A stretch of 64,000 bases of DNA from Acanthochromis polyacanthus. Taxonomy: Eukaryota; Chordata; Actinopteri; Pomacentridae. The notes below the pieces were generated by a model that was not told the DNA's origin, did no database searches, and saw only the letters and a list, made by a program, of their open reading frames with translations. The stretch covers positions 23,013,492 through 23,077,491 of the forward strand of contig NC_067130.1 in assembly GCF_021347895.1 (NCBI RefSeq), written 5' to 3'. Each line of letters begins with the position of its first letter. Position 1 is the first letter of the stretch. Positions 22,101 through 40,844 of this stretch are shown one piece after another. The translations under genes were made by a program, and so were the position numbers.

Positions 22101-24247
22101 AGGATCTGTTTCCTGACCATAACTGATTGATGAGTTTAAATCATTTTCAGGGTTAGGATAAACCTAAAAAAGTCTAAATTGTCTGACTGCAGCTTCTTAA
22201 AGCACAATGTGAATATGTTCAGGTTATTTCCACATGATAGCAAACAGAATATCTTCAGGTTGTGGATAAAAGAAAACATATCTATTTAACACATCACATT
22301 TTATAGGCCACATGACTGTCGAAGTTCTAAGTGATGGAAATGTATCCATTTGATCCAGAGTATTTTCTTCTTCTCACTGTTGGCAAAGAGCTGCTCAGAG
22401 GGAATCATCTGGGTTTGTTGAGGTTTTTTCTACATTATAATACTGTATTGTCTTGCCCTTATGGGGTGCCTTGAGATGCTTATTTTGTGTTATTTCTGTG
22501 TTAAACTGAATTGGATTGAATTTTGTAAAATGCTTATCTAGACCGTTGAGGAAAGAGCCATTTTCACTGCAGACCTAAGTCCAAATAAATTGGCTTTTAG
22601 TATATTAAACTATGAACAAGTCACTATTACTTAAATCAGTTTCTCAGATTACTTCAATTTTAGGTTGAGTCCGCTTGCCTGTGTTAATAGTGTATAGGTT
22701 TCTAAGCCAAATCTAACTATTACAGCTGTAAAATAAATGCAGCACAGTTAAAGTATAAAACTGGAAAAAATATAAAATTACAAGCACTTGACATCAACAC
22801 TGAATAAGATCACCAGTTGACTAATGTACTTAAGTTACTTCAACCACTGACTGCTGAATGTAGTGATAAAGAAATTCATGTAAAGCTCAATAGCGAAGAA
22901 CAAGTATATTTTATTGTGAATCAAGAGGGATGGCTTACTACTCACACACAACATACTACCAGGGCTTGACAGCATGTTGGGAAGATTAACTCATCAGCAA
23001 CGAGTCAGACTTAGTTATTAGGATTAAGCACTAAAATATGAAGAATGGTATGAGTAGTGATGCCTGCCTCTGCTGCAGTGTTGTCATGGCTGGTTCTTGT
23101 CTGCAGACTCTCAGTACAGTGTACAAACAAAAGCCTTGGTGAGGGTTGTTCCGTCGATCACTGTCTGTTTGCCTAATGTGACTCTGTCTAAGTAGCTATC
23201 TGATGTTTTCCCCTGAGTCAGCAAACAAGCAGCATTTTAAACCTCAACCAGTTGCCAGATGACTTGCCTCTGCCTGCACAATCTGACTCGCTCGCTCACC
23301 GGAAAGCAGGTCTGGCATCCATCAAGCTGCAGAAAGTTTGAAACAAATGTTGTCCTAATTGAATATAAAGTGACAATACTCAAACTGCTTTAGTGCCAGA
23401 AAAAGTTGGCGTGAAAGCATGGCGGATTCCAAAACAAAGCATACTTATCCAGTGAGGATATTAAAGCTACAGGTCAGAGTGATTTCATCTCATCATCAGC
23501 TACAAATCTGAACTGCTGACAATTGAACCTACTTTCAGTGAGAAAATAAATCTTTAATCACAGTCTGTGAAATCAAAGTGTGTTGCAGAACAAAACCATT
23601 CATAAGTTTAAATGTGGTATACAATTTATAAGAATAACTACGCTTTACAGATGTGACCTACATATAGTGCAATGAATATCCATTTATCCATCCACCATTT
23701 AATCTTCATTAGGGTCATCAGGGTCTATCCCAGATGATACCCTGGACAGGTCACCATTCTATCACAGGGCATTTCAGGGCACATTCAGACTTAAGGACAA
23801 TTTAAAGTTACCAAATAACCTCGGCTTGTTTTTGGACTGTGGGAGGAAGCTGGAGAAGCCGCCGAAAACCCACAACGCACAGGGAGAACCCGGGAAGACC
23901 GGGACGCGAACCAGGGAACTTCTAGCTGCAAGGCAAAAGTGCTAATCACTAAGCTACTGTGCAATGCACACAAAAATGAATTTACATATTACGTATACCG
24001 TGAACTCCGTCGATCTCTGACACTCACAGCATCTTCTATTGTCCCTCACTGCTTAGCATTGTGGCGCTGAAGGAAACTTTGTCTTCCATGAACTTTGTCA
24101 CACGTCTGCACGTCTGCCTGGTAGATCTGTCCCACTCACCTGCTGCTGCTTCACGGTCGTCCTCCGGTCGCGCACCGGCGAAGAATGAACGCAAAGGAAA
24201 AGGTGCAAAGGCAAGATGCTGGTGCAAAACACGACAGCCCACATCAT
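3988..24247 (-). CDS. mmp11: mmp11-like stromelysin-3, exons 1-3 (5' part of gene)
   Basis: Secreted zinc matrix metalloproteinase, activated inside the secretory pathway by furin. Three coding exons on the minus strand: 24140-24247, 9584-9867 and 3988-4131. They join in frame (phase 0, then phase 2) with GT/AG borders and give about 179 residues: hydrophobic signal peptide (about 1-22), cysteine switch PRCGVPD (80-86), furin motif RKKR (112-115), then the mature N-terminus. The run GGRWEKTDLTY across the pro/catalytic border and FPWQ just after it are MMP11 signatures, and the furin site before the catalytic domain is an MMP11 trait. The zinc-binding HExxH exon, the rest of the catalytic domain and the hemopexin domain are not in the window and must lie to the left. 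Introns are large (14.3 kb and 5.5 kb) and TE-rich. Family call is firm; the choice between fish paralogues a and b cannot be made. Confidence 0.82.
4425..4500 (+). repeat. LINE/SINE 3' tail with (TTATC)n
   Basis: The text TGTGGGATTAATAAAGG followed by tandem TTATC units is a common teleost non-LTR 3' terminus. Only the tail is recognisable. Confidence 0.6.
5205..5268 (+). repeat. SINE/LINE tail with short tandem repeat
   Basis: TCGCTTTGGACAAAAGCGTC followed by TGCTAAATGA and tandem GAATTGTA units, a well-known fish SINE-type 3' tail. Confidence 0.55.
5681..6350 (-). mobile_element. mini-Tc1 element, copy 1 (670 bp)
   Basis: Ends CACTGACAGTCAATAG and its inverse (CTATTGACTGTCAGTA), flanked by TA on both sides (5679-5680, 6351-6352). 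It encodes a 58-residue remnant of a Tc1-like transposase (5882-6058, minus). A second copy of similar size lies at 34145-34819. It is an internal deletion derivative of an autonomous element. Confidence 0.85.
5882..6058 (-). pseudogene. Tc1-like mini-transposase: HTH fused to C-terminal tip
   Basis: 58 codons from ATG: MPRHEQRLRALGM..., a helix-turn-helix (YSDVARRMGCSQPTI), then directly RRRIAACIEANGGHTRY, the last residues of Tc1-family transposases. The whole DDE catalytic domain is missing. The same fusion occurs in the copy at 34346-34528, so the deletion predates amplification. It could bind the element's ends but cannot cut DNA. Compared with that copy it lacks two residues (LS) after MPR. 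Confidence 0.75.
6353..7689. other. mmp11 intron 2 sequence, nothing recognised
   Basis: No gene or confident repeat. It contains one perfect 14-bp-arm hairpin (7213-7248). Confidence 0.5.
7213..7248. repeat. perfect hairpin, 14-bp arms, 8-nt loop
   Basis: GATGTGCAGTTGTA at 7213-7226 is exactly inverted at 7235-7248. No transcription unit is evident. Confidence 0.7.
7690..8300 (+). pseudogene. decayed LINE reverse transcriptase 3' region (Rex1/CR1 type)
   Basis: In broken frames the text reads VNIKKTKDMISDFRVDRKR, then YKHLRTGTDKNF, then a hydrophobic block around LQCFFLSFI. This follows the order of the RT thumb region in fish Rex1/CR1-like LINEs (VKKTKELIVDFR ... YKYLGxxLDxxLxW ... RLFFLRRL). 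Stops and frameshifts make it non-functional. Further downstream, LLLSGWRCRILPIS recalls the C-terminal LLPSGRRYR motif. Confidence 0.55.
8839..9180. mobile_element. fragment of a Tc1-like element end
   Basis: After a TA (8837-8838), the sequence CACTATTTGTCAAAGTTTTA resembles the terminal repeat of a common teleost Tc1 family. No matching opposite end or transposase was found; it is a degraded fragment. Confidence 0.4.
9584..9867 (-). CDS. mmp11: mmp11 exon 2: propeptide, cysteine switch, furin site
   Basis: 284 bp. The acceptor TTTGCAG lies just above 9867 and the donor GTAAG just below 9584. The translation carries RPRCGVPD, whose cysteine keeps the pro-enzyme latent by binding the catalytic zinc. 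It then has a basic stretch ending QQRKKRF (furin-type cleavage) and GGRWEKTDLTY, the conserved N-terminus of mature stromelysin-3. Confidence 0.88.
9868..10690. other. mmp11 intron 1, proximal part
   Basis: No gene found. It contains an almost perfect 30-bp palindrome at 10561-10590. Confidence 0.5.
10561..10590. repeat. 30-bp palindrome, 14-bp perfect arms
   Basis: CTGTATCATTGTGA is inverted as TCACAATGATACAG around a 2-nt centre (GA). Related GATCACAAT words occur about 80 bp upstream. Confidence 0.75.
10705..10815. repeat. end of an interspersed repeat (CTTGGCGGAGTAAT family)
   Basis: Tandem CTGT and ACAGACAAAC words, then CTTGGCGGAGTAAT. The same arrangement (ACAGACAAACAGACAGACAA ... 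TTGGTGGAGTAAT) ends the insertion at about 46961-47480. Confidence 0.5.
11391..11757 (-). repeat. tRNA-derived SINE, copy 1
   Basis: Read on the minus strand: a tRNA-like head with a GGTTAGAACT-type box A and GTTCAAATCCC box B, then TTTGCATGTTCTCCCTGTGC, ACTCCGGCTTCCTCCCACAG and TCCCAGCTGAC-type body words, ending in (TGGA)n at 11391. The same family occurs at 23688-23965, 40845-41180 and 55258-55617. Confidence 0.7.
11758..13682. other. mmp11 intron 1, unassigned
   Basis: About 1.9 kb of AT-rich sequence with no exon and no repeat I can name. Confidence 0.5.
14720..16313 (-). mobile_element. decayed Tc1 element (GGGGCCGAATACTTTCGCAA family)
   Basis: The right end TTTCGCAAGGCACTG (16299-16313) is followed by TA. 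An inner repeat GGGGCCGAATAATATTGCAC near 16100 is a shortened copy of the outer one, so this is the IR/DR type. The left end begins about 48 bp inside the expected terminus, so the outer left repeat has been lost and GC-rich sequence abuts it. The transposase is broken (see 14984-15922). Confidence 0.85.
14984..15922 (-). pseudogene. Tc1 transposase pseudogene
   Basis: Read on the minus strand in three frame segments. Segment 1 (15922-15710) starts MKTKEHTRQVRD with a HTH. Segment 2 (to about 15468) has the GRPSKLSPGTRRRL linker and second HTH. Segment 3 has [40 protein letters not shown] and SPDLNPMENLW, i.e. all three DD34E acids. At least two frameshifts prevent one protein. Confidence 0.85.
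16323..16573. repeat. imperfect tandem repeat, three units of about 77-93 bp
   Basis: Units begin near 16323, 16416 and 16493 with GTGTGGTGC..TTAA.ATTG, and each ends in a C-rich stretch. It lies inside the GC-rich retroelement. Confidence 0.6.
17199..19129. other. mmp11 intron 1, unassigned
   Basis: About 1.9 kb with no exon, transposase or named repeat recognised. Confidence 0.5.
19130..19850 (+). pseudogene. LINE reverse transcriptase relic (Rex3/RTE type)
   Basis: Contains the RT catalytic motif in GMFLVFADDVVLYPL (about 19264-19308), preceded by a GEGVRLRNRKG-like block. Further broken-frame matches follow to the typical C-terminal region (VAGLSLKDCEESDIRKELGV, 19690-19750). Several stops and frameshifts occur. 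Followed at about 19890-20010 by another repeat tail (TTTCGGCTTTTCCCTTCAGG). Confidence 0.65.
20244..21752. mobile_element. hAT-like non-autonomous element, 1509 bp
   Basis: Ends AGACCCTCCAGAAAAACG and its exact inverse CGTTTTTCTGGAGGGTCT. The flanking 8-mers GTCTATCT (20236-20243) and ATCTATCT (21753-21760) fit a hAT-type 8-bp duplication with one mismatch. Related unoccupied text (CTATCTAATAAATACCG) lies at about 19995, just upstream. The interior repeats GATTATGCGGG-type words and holds a nested element at 20445-21192. No transposase. Confidence 0.7.
20445..21192. mobile_element. nested TIR element (GGCTGAATCCCAAACCGCCC ends)
   Basis: Inverted ends of at least 30 bp: GGCTGAATCCCAAACCGCCC near 20445 and GGGCGGTTTGGGATTCAGCC ending at 21192. 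A matching TGG flanks each side, a possible 3-bp duplication. It contains a small palindrome GAGTGTCACT...AGTGACACTC (21121-21148). No coding capacity recognised. Confidence 0.65.
21761..23687. other. mmp11 intron 1, mostly unassigned
   Basis: A probable LINE 3' tail lies at about 22440-22525 (GGGGTGCCTTGAGATGCTTA ... GAATTGGATTGAATT). Nothing else recognised. Confidence 0.5.
23688..23965 (-). repeat. tRNA-derived SINE, copy 2
   Basis: Same family as 11391-11757, minus orientation. The box B-like GGTTCGCGTCC lies near 23905 and the body word GACTGTGGGAGGAAGC is at 23836-23851. More diverged than the other copies. Confidence 0.65.
24140..24247 (-). CDS. mmp11: mmp11 exon 1: start codon and signal peptide
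   Basis: 36 codons beginning with two adjacent ATGs (24247 and 24244). The first residues form a hydrophobic stretch (MMWAVVFCTSILPLHLFLCV), as expected of a signal peptide. The exon ends on CAG repeats coding QQQ, followed by a GTGAGT donor at 24139-24134. Phase 0 matches the start of exon 2. The frame stays open upstream, so the exact start among the ATGs is a choice, but the signal peptide favours these. Confidence 0.75.
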
Positions 24248-24540
24248 GTTGTCCCACAGAGAGCAGAGACAGTGTAGGTGCAGAGAGGAGGAGGACTGCA
24301 CGGATCTTTCTTTGTCCTCTTCGGACGACACTTTTACAAGCTCCCGGCAGCTCAACCCCAACACACGTGATTTAACCCCTTTACTCCCAATGATTCTGTG
24401 ATTGTAACGGATCATGTTGACTCTATGAGAAATCACATGTTGGGTCTTTTCTTCACAAGGGTTTATAGCCCCTACAGCCAAGAACAAAAGTTTTATTCAG
24501 ACTTGACTGAGTCTCTGGTAACAAAAAGAGACAGGCATCA

Positions 24541-24660
24541 ACTACAAAGAGATGTAAAATGACTACAAAGACACAGAAAACAACCACAAAGAGATGTAAA
24601 ATGACTGTAAAGCGACAGAAAACAATCACAATGAAATGGAAAATAACATTAAAGCAAATA
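24541..24660. repeat. degenerate minisatellite
   Basis: Three to four imperfect units of about 30 bp built on CAAAGAGATGTAAAATGACT and CAGAAAACAACCA. Confidence 0.6.
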
Positions 24661-25169
24661 TTTGGAATAACACATCTGGCACATTCTCATTCGCACATTC
24701 TGTTCATTCGCACACATCTGTATCGCTCTTGTATGTTCCACTGAATTTTTAGATATTATATTTTGAATATTTTTTATTTAATACATTTTTATTTTATCTT
24801 ATTTTTTGACCTTCACTTATGCCCCTATATTCTGTTTTGTCTTATTGACACCTTTATTGAATATCCATGCTGTTGTACAACAGCAACAACAACTGAATTT
24901 CCCTCCAGAGATTAACAAAGTCAGTCTAAGTCTCCAAGTTTAACCTACCAGACTTAAAAAAAAAAAAAAACTAATACAAGAGTAAGAAGGAGAAGTTTTA
25001 TCAGAGGCTATGATCATTCTTCACTTCAAAAAGACAAGGTCATAAACAAATCAAATGGATAACTTATCTCACCTGTGAGAAAACAAAGCAAAACAAAGGT
25101 TAAAAAACAAAACACAAACTAACCTAAACATTCATCAGTTCAATTTCATTGTTTAACTCTGGTTAAATA

Positions 25170-25671
25170 CACTACTGATCAAAAATTTGGGGTCACTCAG
25201 ACAATTTTTTTTCACATTTTTGACTTAAGTCATTAACTTTGAATTTGGATTCTGTTGACTTAATAGACTTTTGTGTATGAGATATTTTTGTTTTTGGTTA
25301 TTATTTGGGATGTACATGACCATTCAAAAGTTTGGGGTCATTTGGAAATGTCCTTATTTTTGAAAGAAAACCATTTTTTTTCAATGAAGATAATATTAAT
25401 TTAATCAGAAATCCGTGTTAATGTGGTAAATTACTATTCTAGCTGGAAACAGCTGATTTTTAATGGAATATCTACACAGGAGTACAGAGGCCCATTTCTA
25501 ACAACCATCACTCCTGTGTTCTAATCCTACGTTGTGGTAGATAATGGTGTTTAGAGGCTCATTGATGATTAGAAAACCCTTGTGCAATTATGTTAACACA
25601 TGAATAAAAGTGTGAGTTACCATGGAAAACATGAAATTGTCTAGGTGACCCCAACCTTTTGAACGGTAGTG
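25170..25671 (+). mobile_element. Tc1-type MITE (25315-25671) beside a related fragment
   Basis: 25315-25671 (357 bp) has ends CATGACCATTCAAAAGTTTG and AACCTTTTGAACGGTAGTG with TA on both sides (25313-25314, 25672-25673). 25170-25312 is a separate piece with a related end (CACTACTGATCAAAAATTTG). The 357-bp unit is the reference for the split copy at 13683-17198. Confidence 0.75.
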
Positions 25672-27065
25672 TATGTTAATATCTGAGATCACTAATGTAG
25701 AATTTGATTTAGTAAACCAGTTTGAAACTAGGTAGTAGTTATTAAGAATTTAGGATGATCTTAACATTCAAATCTGTATTTAGAAAAAGATGGAGAGTCT
25801 TTTCAAGAAGGAAGACTTGTTTTTACTGGCTTCCACAAAACTTTAACTAATCATATTTGTTCTTCAACCAGACAGCCATCTGCAAATCAAACACAAATCT
25901 TCCTGAAGTAATCATTAACTCTGTGGTTACGCTCTAGACTACATCACTCCAGTATGTGGAATAACAGATTCTCCATCTCCTTTTAGGGCTTCCTCCAGTG
26001 ATGTCTTGCTCATCTGTCTTTACCTGCGCATCACTTTTTGTTTGCATGGGAAGGAAAATAATACCAAGAGTTGTCCTGTCTAGAAGCAACAGCCTACAGG
26101 TTCTTCATGTGAGACAGCTTCAGTGTGACAGGACAATTTGATGTCTGAGTTCGAAACCTCTCAGACAGGTGACAACACTGTCTAATTACTGGGTGGTGTT
26201 GGAGTTTGATGACAGGTTCACTTTCCACTAATTTACACACTCAAGATTAATGTGGAATACTAATTGGTAAACTGTCAAAGCGGTTGCATTTATGTACATT
26301 CACAGAACTGTACCAATAAAAATGTAAAATCAATAGGCTAAAAGGTGTCAGTCAACAGCTACATACTAGGTTACTGTACAATGAGTCTAACAAATATTTC
26401 TTATTGAAGGTTATAATATTCAGTGTTTGTTGACACTGTGCCATATATTCAAATCAGAACTTGTTCACTATAAAGAAGCTGTGGGGAGTGATTTTTTATA
26501 ACGATTCGTTCAACTCGTTTAACTCAGTGGGTGGCAACCGTGTCAATGCCTGAGCTCTGTGTTTTTCAGTCTGGCTTGCCCTCTGCTGTTATGACCATTA
26601 TTAAATGATCTTCACAATGATTTGCTGGCGGGTGCACATTTTTATTGTTAAATATACAAGTGGGATAGCTTCATTAAAAAAATCGAATTAACAAATCGGA
26701 GAAACAAGCAAATACACATCCACTGGGAAGAACAACTTCTCCGTGTGTATACTGTGGAGGAGACAGTGTCGGTACCAACAGGGGGCACTCTGAACTCTTA
26801 ACAGACAGCACTCACGGGAACGTTAAGTTGACTGAAATCTATGCTTTTTAAATATCACCTTCAAAATAAAAGTAAAATCTCAGATTTCAGCATCTACTGA
26901 ACAGCTCCCACAATGAGCATATGTGGTCAAATGCAGAATTCTTTCCTTAGTTAAAACGTCTTTGATTTAATTTTGGTAGTCATCTTTGCTAGGAGACTGT
27001 CTCGCCCGTGAAGATGTTTGATTTGGAAGGATTATACAGGTTATGTTTAAGTTCGCTTTAGGACC

Positions 27066-27098
27066 ATGTGCCGAAAGTTGAAAATGAAGGAGCGCTGA
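27066..27098 (+). promoter_or_regulatory. upstream ORF in ppp6c 5' region, 10 codons
   Basis: ATG TGC CGA ... TGA, ending 68 bp before the ppp6c start and in a different frame from it. It could reduce initiation if the transcript starts upstream of it. The transcription start is not known from sequence. Confidence 0.35.
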
Positions 27099-27166
27099 AG
27101 AGAAGAGGAAGAAGAAAAGGAACCTCCTGGCTTGCTAACTATATTAGCAATCTTCTGCTTTTGATA

Positions 27167-35748
<8,582 letters not shown>

Positions 35749-37110
35749 TGACAGGAGACAGTTTTCTCTCTGCTCCAACTTTTGGAGATCTCGACTTTCA
35801 AAACTTATTTATATGCAACATATTTTAAGAAATTTACTGTAGTAAGAGCTCTTTCAGGTTCTGAAGCAAGGCTGCAGTTTGTTTTCACCACTCTCACTTC
35901 GTTCTGTCATGAAGGAGAAAAACTTCTTTTCTCCAATAAGAAAATCATACTTTTAATCTTCTTTACATTTTAAATGGGATGATGCCTGATTTTGATGTTA
36001 TGTATCCCAGTGAAGCAAATAAACATTTAAAATGAATAGTAAATACTAATCATGCATATTAAGTTGTATCTATGTACTGTCAAGTCAAATCACTTTTAGT
36101 TATATTTAGACAAAACTGCATGTTTTCCAGGTAAGAATGGGACTAAGAAAAACAAGGGAATACAAACATGATAACCAAGGTAAAACTGAGATAATGATTA
36201 ACAAAAGGAATAATACTTGCCAATGTTTTAATAGAAGCTACATGAAGTAAAAAGGTGAAAATGTAATTTGAGACAGCAGATAAAAATAAAAGATAAGAGG
36301 ACTGTAAAATGTAAAGACGACTTAGCAAAGATTAAGGATCAAACGGAATGAACTAAAAGCACAAGCAAAGAGGTGGGTCTTAGAAGTGATTTAAAATTGT
36401 CAGTGATGAGGCAGGACTTTGTGGGATGGAAAACTTTCAGAATCTGGGGGCAGCAACAGAAAAGGCCCAGTGTCCTATGGAGTGGGTTGAGTGTCCTGTG
36501 GGCTGAATCTGGAATTCACACATCAGCGAGGGACTGTGTTACCAATCTACCAAGAGCTTTAAAAACATACGGTAGTAAAATTTTTATATCCATTGTATAT
36601 TCCCCTGGTAACCAATGTGAGTTGGAACAGGAGAGATGTGATATATGAGCTTGTCATTGCCTTTTCAGAGACTACATGTTGGCCTCTTACCATGAATATT
36701 TCTTAAATTAAAAAGTAATAATAAGCTCAGATCCACTGTATACACAGCCATTGAGCCCATTCTGCCTTAAGTGGCTGGTTTCACTTTTCAGCCTCATTTT
36801 TAGATTTTCTTTTCTATTTTTTTCATTTTAAAATAACTTGTGACACTGCACACACTATTGTAATTGTTATTTTTAAGTTAAACATCCACAACTGTCTGTC
36901 TTAAACTGGCTTTTAATTCAGCATATTCTCATCACTGAAGTGTCAAGTTTTACTGCAGTAGTGACATTTATTAGAAATATCATTTGTTTATAAAATGAAC
37001 TTTGCTAGTGCAGGTGCATTTTCGATAGAAACACAGTGCCATAGTTGTATTTGTAGCAGAGAGCAGTTCTATTCGTTTCCTGTTTTGTAATTGAATAAAA
37101 CATGATTCAT
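35749..37110 (+). other. ppp6c 3' untranslated region and downstream sequence
   Basis: AATAAA at 36018-36023 and again at 37094-37099 are candidate poly-A signals; which is used cannot be told. A decayed interspersed repeat seems to lie at about 36340-36660 (GGTGGGTCTTAGAAGTGATT-type words). Confidence 0.5.
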
Positions 37111-37579
37111 TAAGTCATGTGAATAGTAGTCACTTGAACTGCAAACAGATTATGTTAGTAAATGAATGTAGTCATAACCACAGACCATACAGTGAGATTG
37201 CTCCAACATAGCTACAATGGGTGTGCAGTGTGTTAGGATGATTGTGGGGGCCATAGTAATTCTTCTTTTCCAACCTGTGCACCTGATGGTTTTACCTGGA
37301 TCTGGTGAAGATGAGCTGATGGAGATGCATGACATATTGGAAAAAAAACATCTAACGTGAAACACACGCTACACTTATTAAATACAAATACTCCCATAGC
37401 TAAAAATTATACTGATTCTTTGAATATTTGAGAATGAGGTAAAATTGCTCAATCCTTGATTACAAATTCAAGTAAAACAGAAGTATAATTTAAAATTAAT
37501 CTACTGACCCCTTGAAGACTTCACTGAACTAAACAGGGTAGGTGTCTAATAGTCTTAGACCTGAAGATACTTCTGTTTT

Positions 37580-37870
37580 GAATATGATACCAAACAAAAA
37601 AAGAGCAGTTGAACAACTTAAAAAATGTCCATTAAGTTCAGAAAATTTATGTTTACTTACTCCCCTTTCCTTCAGTGTCAGCAGCGGTTGAGCTGCATGG
37701 ACTCCAGCTGATAAAGCATTCTATTCAAGCACGATGCAACAATGTTCTTTTCATGTCAGGAGTGTTTGTCTTTCTCTGTAAGCATCCTGTAAATGCTCTG
37801 TGGGGTTGAGGTCTGGTGACTGTGGAGTAAAGTCCATGGCACGTAGCACTGCTTGGTCTCCTGATCTTCT
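37580..37870 (-). pseudogene. Tc1/mariner transposase C-terminal relic
   Basis: Minus-strand text reads MDFTPQSPDLNPTEHLQDAY, the motif around the last catalytic acid, followed by a decayed tail. No element ends were found. Confidence 0.55.
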
Positions 37871-38663
37871 GTTTTTTCAGCCAAGAAAAGATAAGTTGTA
37901 GCAGCTGCTCTACCTCACTGATGTCTGAGTGGGGGGAATCTGCCTTGCGTAGTTGCATCCGCGGGGAAGGCGTGGCTTGAACCAAGTCAGACTGTACATT
38001 AAGACAGTTTGCTGTTTCAGATATATTCTCTCAAGGCTTGGCACAACCCTGTCTGATTTATTGTGGGTGGGCCTCTGGGTGGTTGGGTTCTGCCAGATAG
38101 TGATTTGTTCTGCCTTGCCCGGTGCCCTGTTGTTTATGGCTGGCCTGCAGTGGATCTTTTGTGGGGTGTAGAACTGGACACACTCTGTTGACTATTGTTC
38201 ATCTTCAGAAAACGTCCAGACATGGAGCTGGTCCAGGTAGATATGGTCATACAGGTGTTCATATATCAGAGTGGGGTGTTGGAGATGATCATCCTGTTTA
38301 TATTGTAGATCTAGTCCATTGGAAGTGTGGCAGCCCTTGGAAACTCCCTGTGTGCTGTCTGAGGCCCTTGGATGGGAACCTCTGCCACATTCTCTGCCTT
38401 TGTGGTGCAACATATTTGTGTCGTCGTGGATGATAATGATGTCAGGATCACCCAGGTGGGCATGACAGAGAAGCTGTTAGCATGATGACCAGTGAGACTC
38501 TCCTTTTAATGGTATCGTTCTGTGGCTTCTATCCTCAGCAACTTCCCCTTTAGATTGATAAGCAGTTTGTCTCTCAGCTCTGTCTCTTTCTTCATTTAGC
38601 ATTCATTCTGAGAGTTTCACTTGTTCTATAAATTTTTTTCTTTCAACTGTCCAACAGCAGTAT

Positions 38664-38703
<40 letters not shown>

Positions 38704-39759
38704 TTTTTACATGGTTAGAGTTTATCCTTTAGTGGTTGGATTGTGTCCGACTCCAAATGTTGTTATTGCAGGATTAGTAATGCTTTAATCTAAAACATGG
38801 ACAAACAGATCCATTGTTTCCATATAAAAACTGTTGTAAAAATGCATCTATGATGAAACAACTGTAGAGAAATGGTTCTGTAAAGACATTTTGCCAGAAT
38901 AGTCTCAGTTACTTTATTTGTGTAGCACCTTTAAAAATTGTACAAAGTGCTTTGCAGTGAAACAAATGTCGTATTAGAAAGCAAATTCAGCAAATGAATA
39001 AGATTGCAAACATGCAACTAAACCAAGATACAATAGGTAAGTCAATTCAAGACACCATTTTTTATAGCATATCCAAGACAAAATCTGCTGTTCGAGTGTC
39101 TTTCAGTAAAAGGGATTTTGAATGGCATTACAAAAGTAACCAAGCAGGACTAAACATTACAGTTAAGTCATTTCATGTGTGATACCAGAAGACTTTACAT
39201 ATTAGACTAAATCCTACAAAAATTACAGAAAATATGACTGTGACTAATAATAATGATGATAATTGTTGCTGTCATTATTATTACTATTATTACAACAACA
39301 AAAATAATAACAGTATCAGGTAATAACTATATGTTATTTCACAATTATTAAAAAATACTTCAATAATTCAATAATACAATAATAACGATTATTTATCATA
39401 TTACATATGGTATAATACTCATTATGATAACATGCTATGACATGTAAACATAGGATAATTACTATTATCATAATACCTTTAGTTATATATTCAAGCAATA
39501 TAATTTGTATACATGATTGTATATTTATGGTAAATTATCATTAGTATAAATAATAATAATGGCAGTCTTTATTTATTCTCTTGTGCTGTTTATGTCATTC
39601 AGTGTATGTTATAGAAAAATGTATACAGATATGTAAATAAATAAAAATAAATCAATAAATAATAATACCTGTCTTTGTTTTATAGTATTGTACTGATTAT
39701 GTTATTTACAATGTTAAAAAAACAAGCTTTGGTGGCTTTTATTCTGAAAAGGTTGACCC
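37871..39759. other. ppp6c-scai intergenic sequence
   Basis: Contains a (GT)n microsatellite at 38669-38700 and an AT-rich stretch with AATAAT-type simple repeats (39240-39660). 37986-38470 is moderately GC-rich but I recognise nothing in it. Confidence 0.5.
38669..38700. repeat. (GT)n microsatellite
   Basis: About 16 GT units followed by a T run. Confidence 0.95.
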
Positions 39760-40122
39760 GGCAGCAGCTAGCCTGTAGTAGTGGAGCCACTGATAGACCA
39801 GTGAGTGGATCAAAGCCAGCGGCTGTGTGTTCTCTCAGAGACGGTCGTCCCCACACTGTTCTCTCCTGGCTCCCAAAAGCTCCCTGCTGTCTGCTCTCGG
39901 TCTGTCACTGGACAACAGCCTTCCACTCGGAGCATCCATCCAGGTTCTGACAGACGACAGTCCCGTCCACGCAGGTTTCGTTAGACGGCGGTCCGGCGGC
40001 ACTTCCACATACTGAGATGCCAAAAAAGTCGCACTTGACCGACAGAGCTCGTCGTGGCTTTTGCACTCATTTTTGAGAAGCATCTCTGTGGTCCTGTTCA
40101 TCACCGTTAGCCGGCTGCCGAG
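39760..40122 (+). promoter_or_regulatory. scai: probable scai promoter and 5' non-coding exon
   Basis: CpG-rich compared with its AT-rich surroundings. A good donor AG|GTAAGA lies at 40121-40126. A 5' non-coding exon ending at 40122 could splice to 42413. The start of transcription is not determinable. Confidence 0.4.
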
Positions 40123-40844
40123 GTAAGAACGAGCGAGACGCAATGAAAGTCGCTGCAGCCTCGGTGAGCCTCCACTAGCTGATACACTGGATGCCGGTGG
40201 TTATCTTTGTTATCCACATATTAGCATTCACCAGTTTGTTTTGTTCACGGGCTGCTGTCTTCACTTTAATGGGGACGATAGAAGGCTGAGGGTGATACAC
40301 TGAAATTAGCATTGTTGCAGCTTACGGCCGATTTAAGCTTGGTTACATAAATTCATATTAGTTTACATTACAGTTGACTTAGCTAACCACCGATATTAAT
40401 AATAGCTCATAACTGAGAAACACCAGCGACTTTTCACTATGTCGTCGCATTTTTATGTGTATTTGTATTGACATGCTTCTCATAAAGCCTCCTTCATTCA
40501 GCGGTCTTGGATTTTTTCTGTCTTGTCACTCACGATAGGTGTTTTCCTCCTATCATTGCGTCCACAAGTGTATGGTCATGTTAAAAGAAATCTTTGTCTA
40601 CAACGGAATGACAGATACTCCATTCTATAGAAATCAGGTCTGCATATTTTGTTAGTTTAGACACTGACATGAACACACGCCGGAGTCTTTGTTGATAATT
40701 ACCTGGTAGGTGAGCTAGAGTCTGACAGGCTGTGCATGGACTACAGCAGACTGGCAACACGAAATCGTCTCTCTGTCCTACAGAACTGTGTAAATGTTTT
40801 AAGCATTAAAAATAAAACGAGGAAGTTGTGTCACAAATATCGAT

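Larger units (their letters stand above)
24248..27166. promoter_or_regulatory. intergenic region between divergent mmp11 and ppp6c
   Basis: 2.9 kb between the two start codons, which point away from each other, so it must hold both promoters. It also holds a degenerate minisatellite (24541-24660), a LINE tail near 24893 and a MITE (25170-25671). No TATA box was assigned. Nothing identifiable in 25674-26990. Confidence 0.5.

Noticed and set aside
23041..23400. Possible extra mmp11 5' exon
   Set aside because: No frame with splice sites and MMP similarity; exons 1 and 2 already join in phase.
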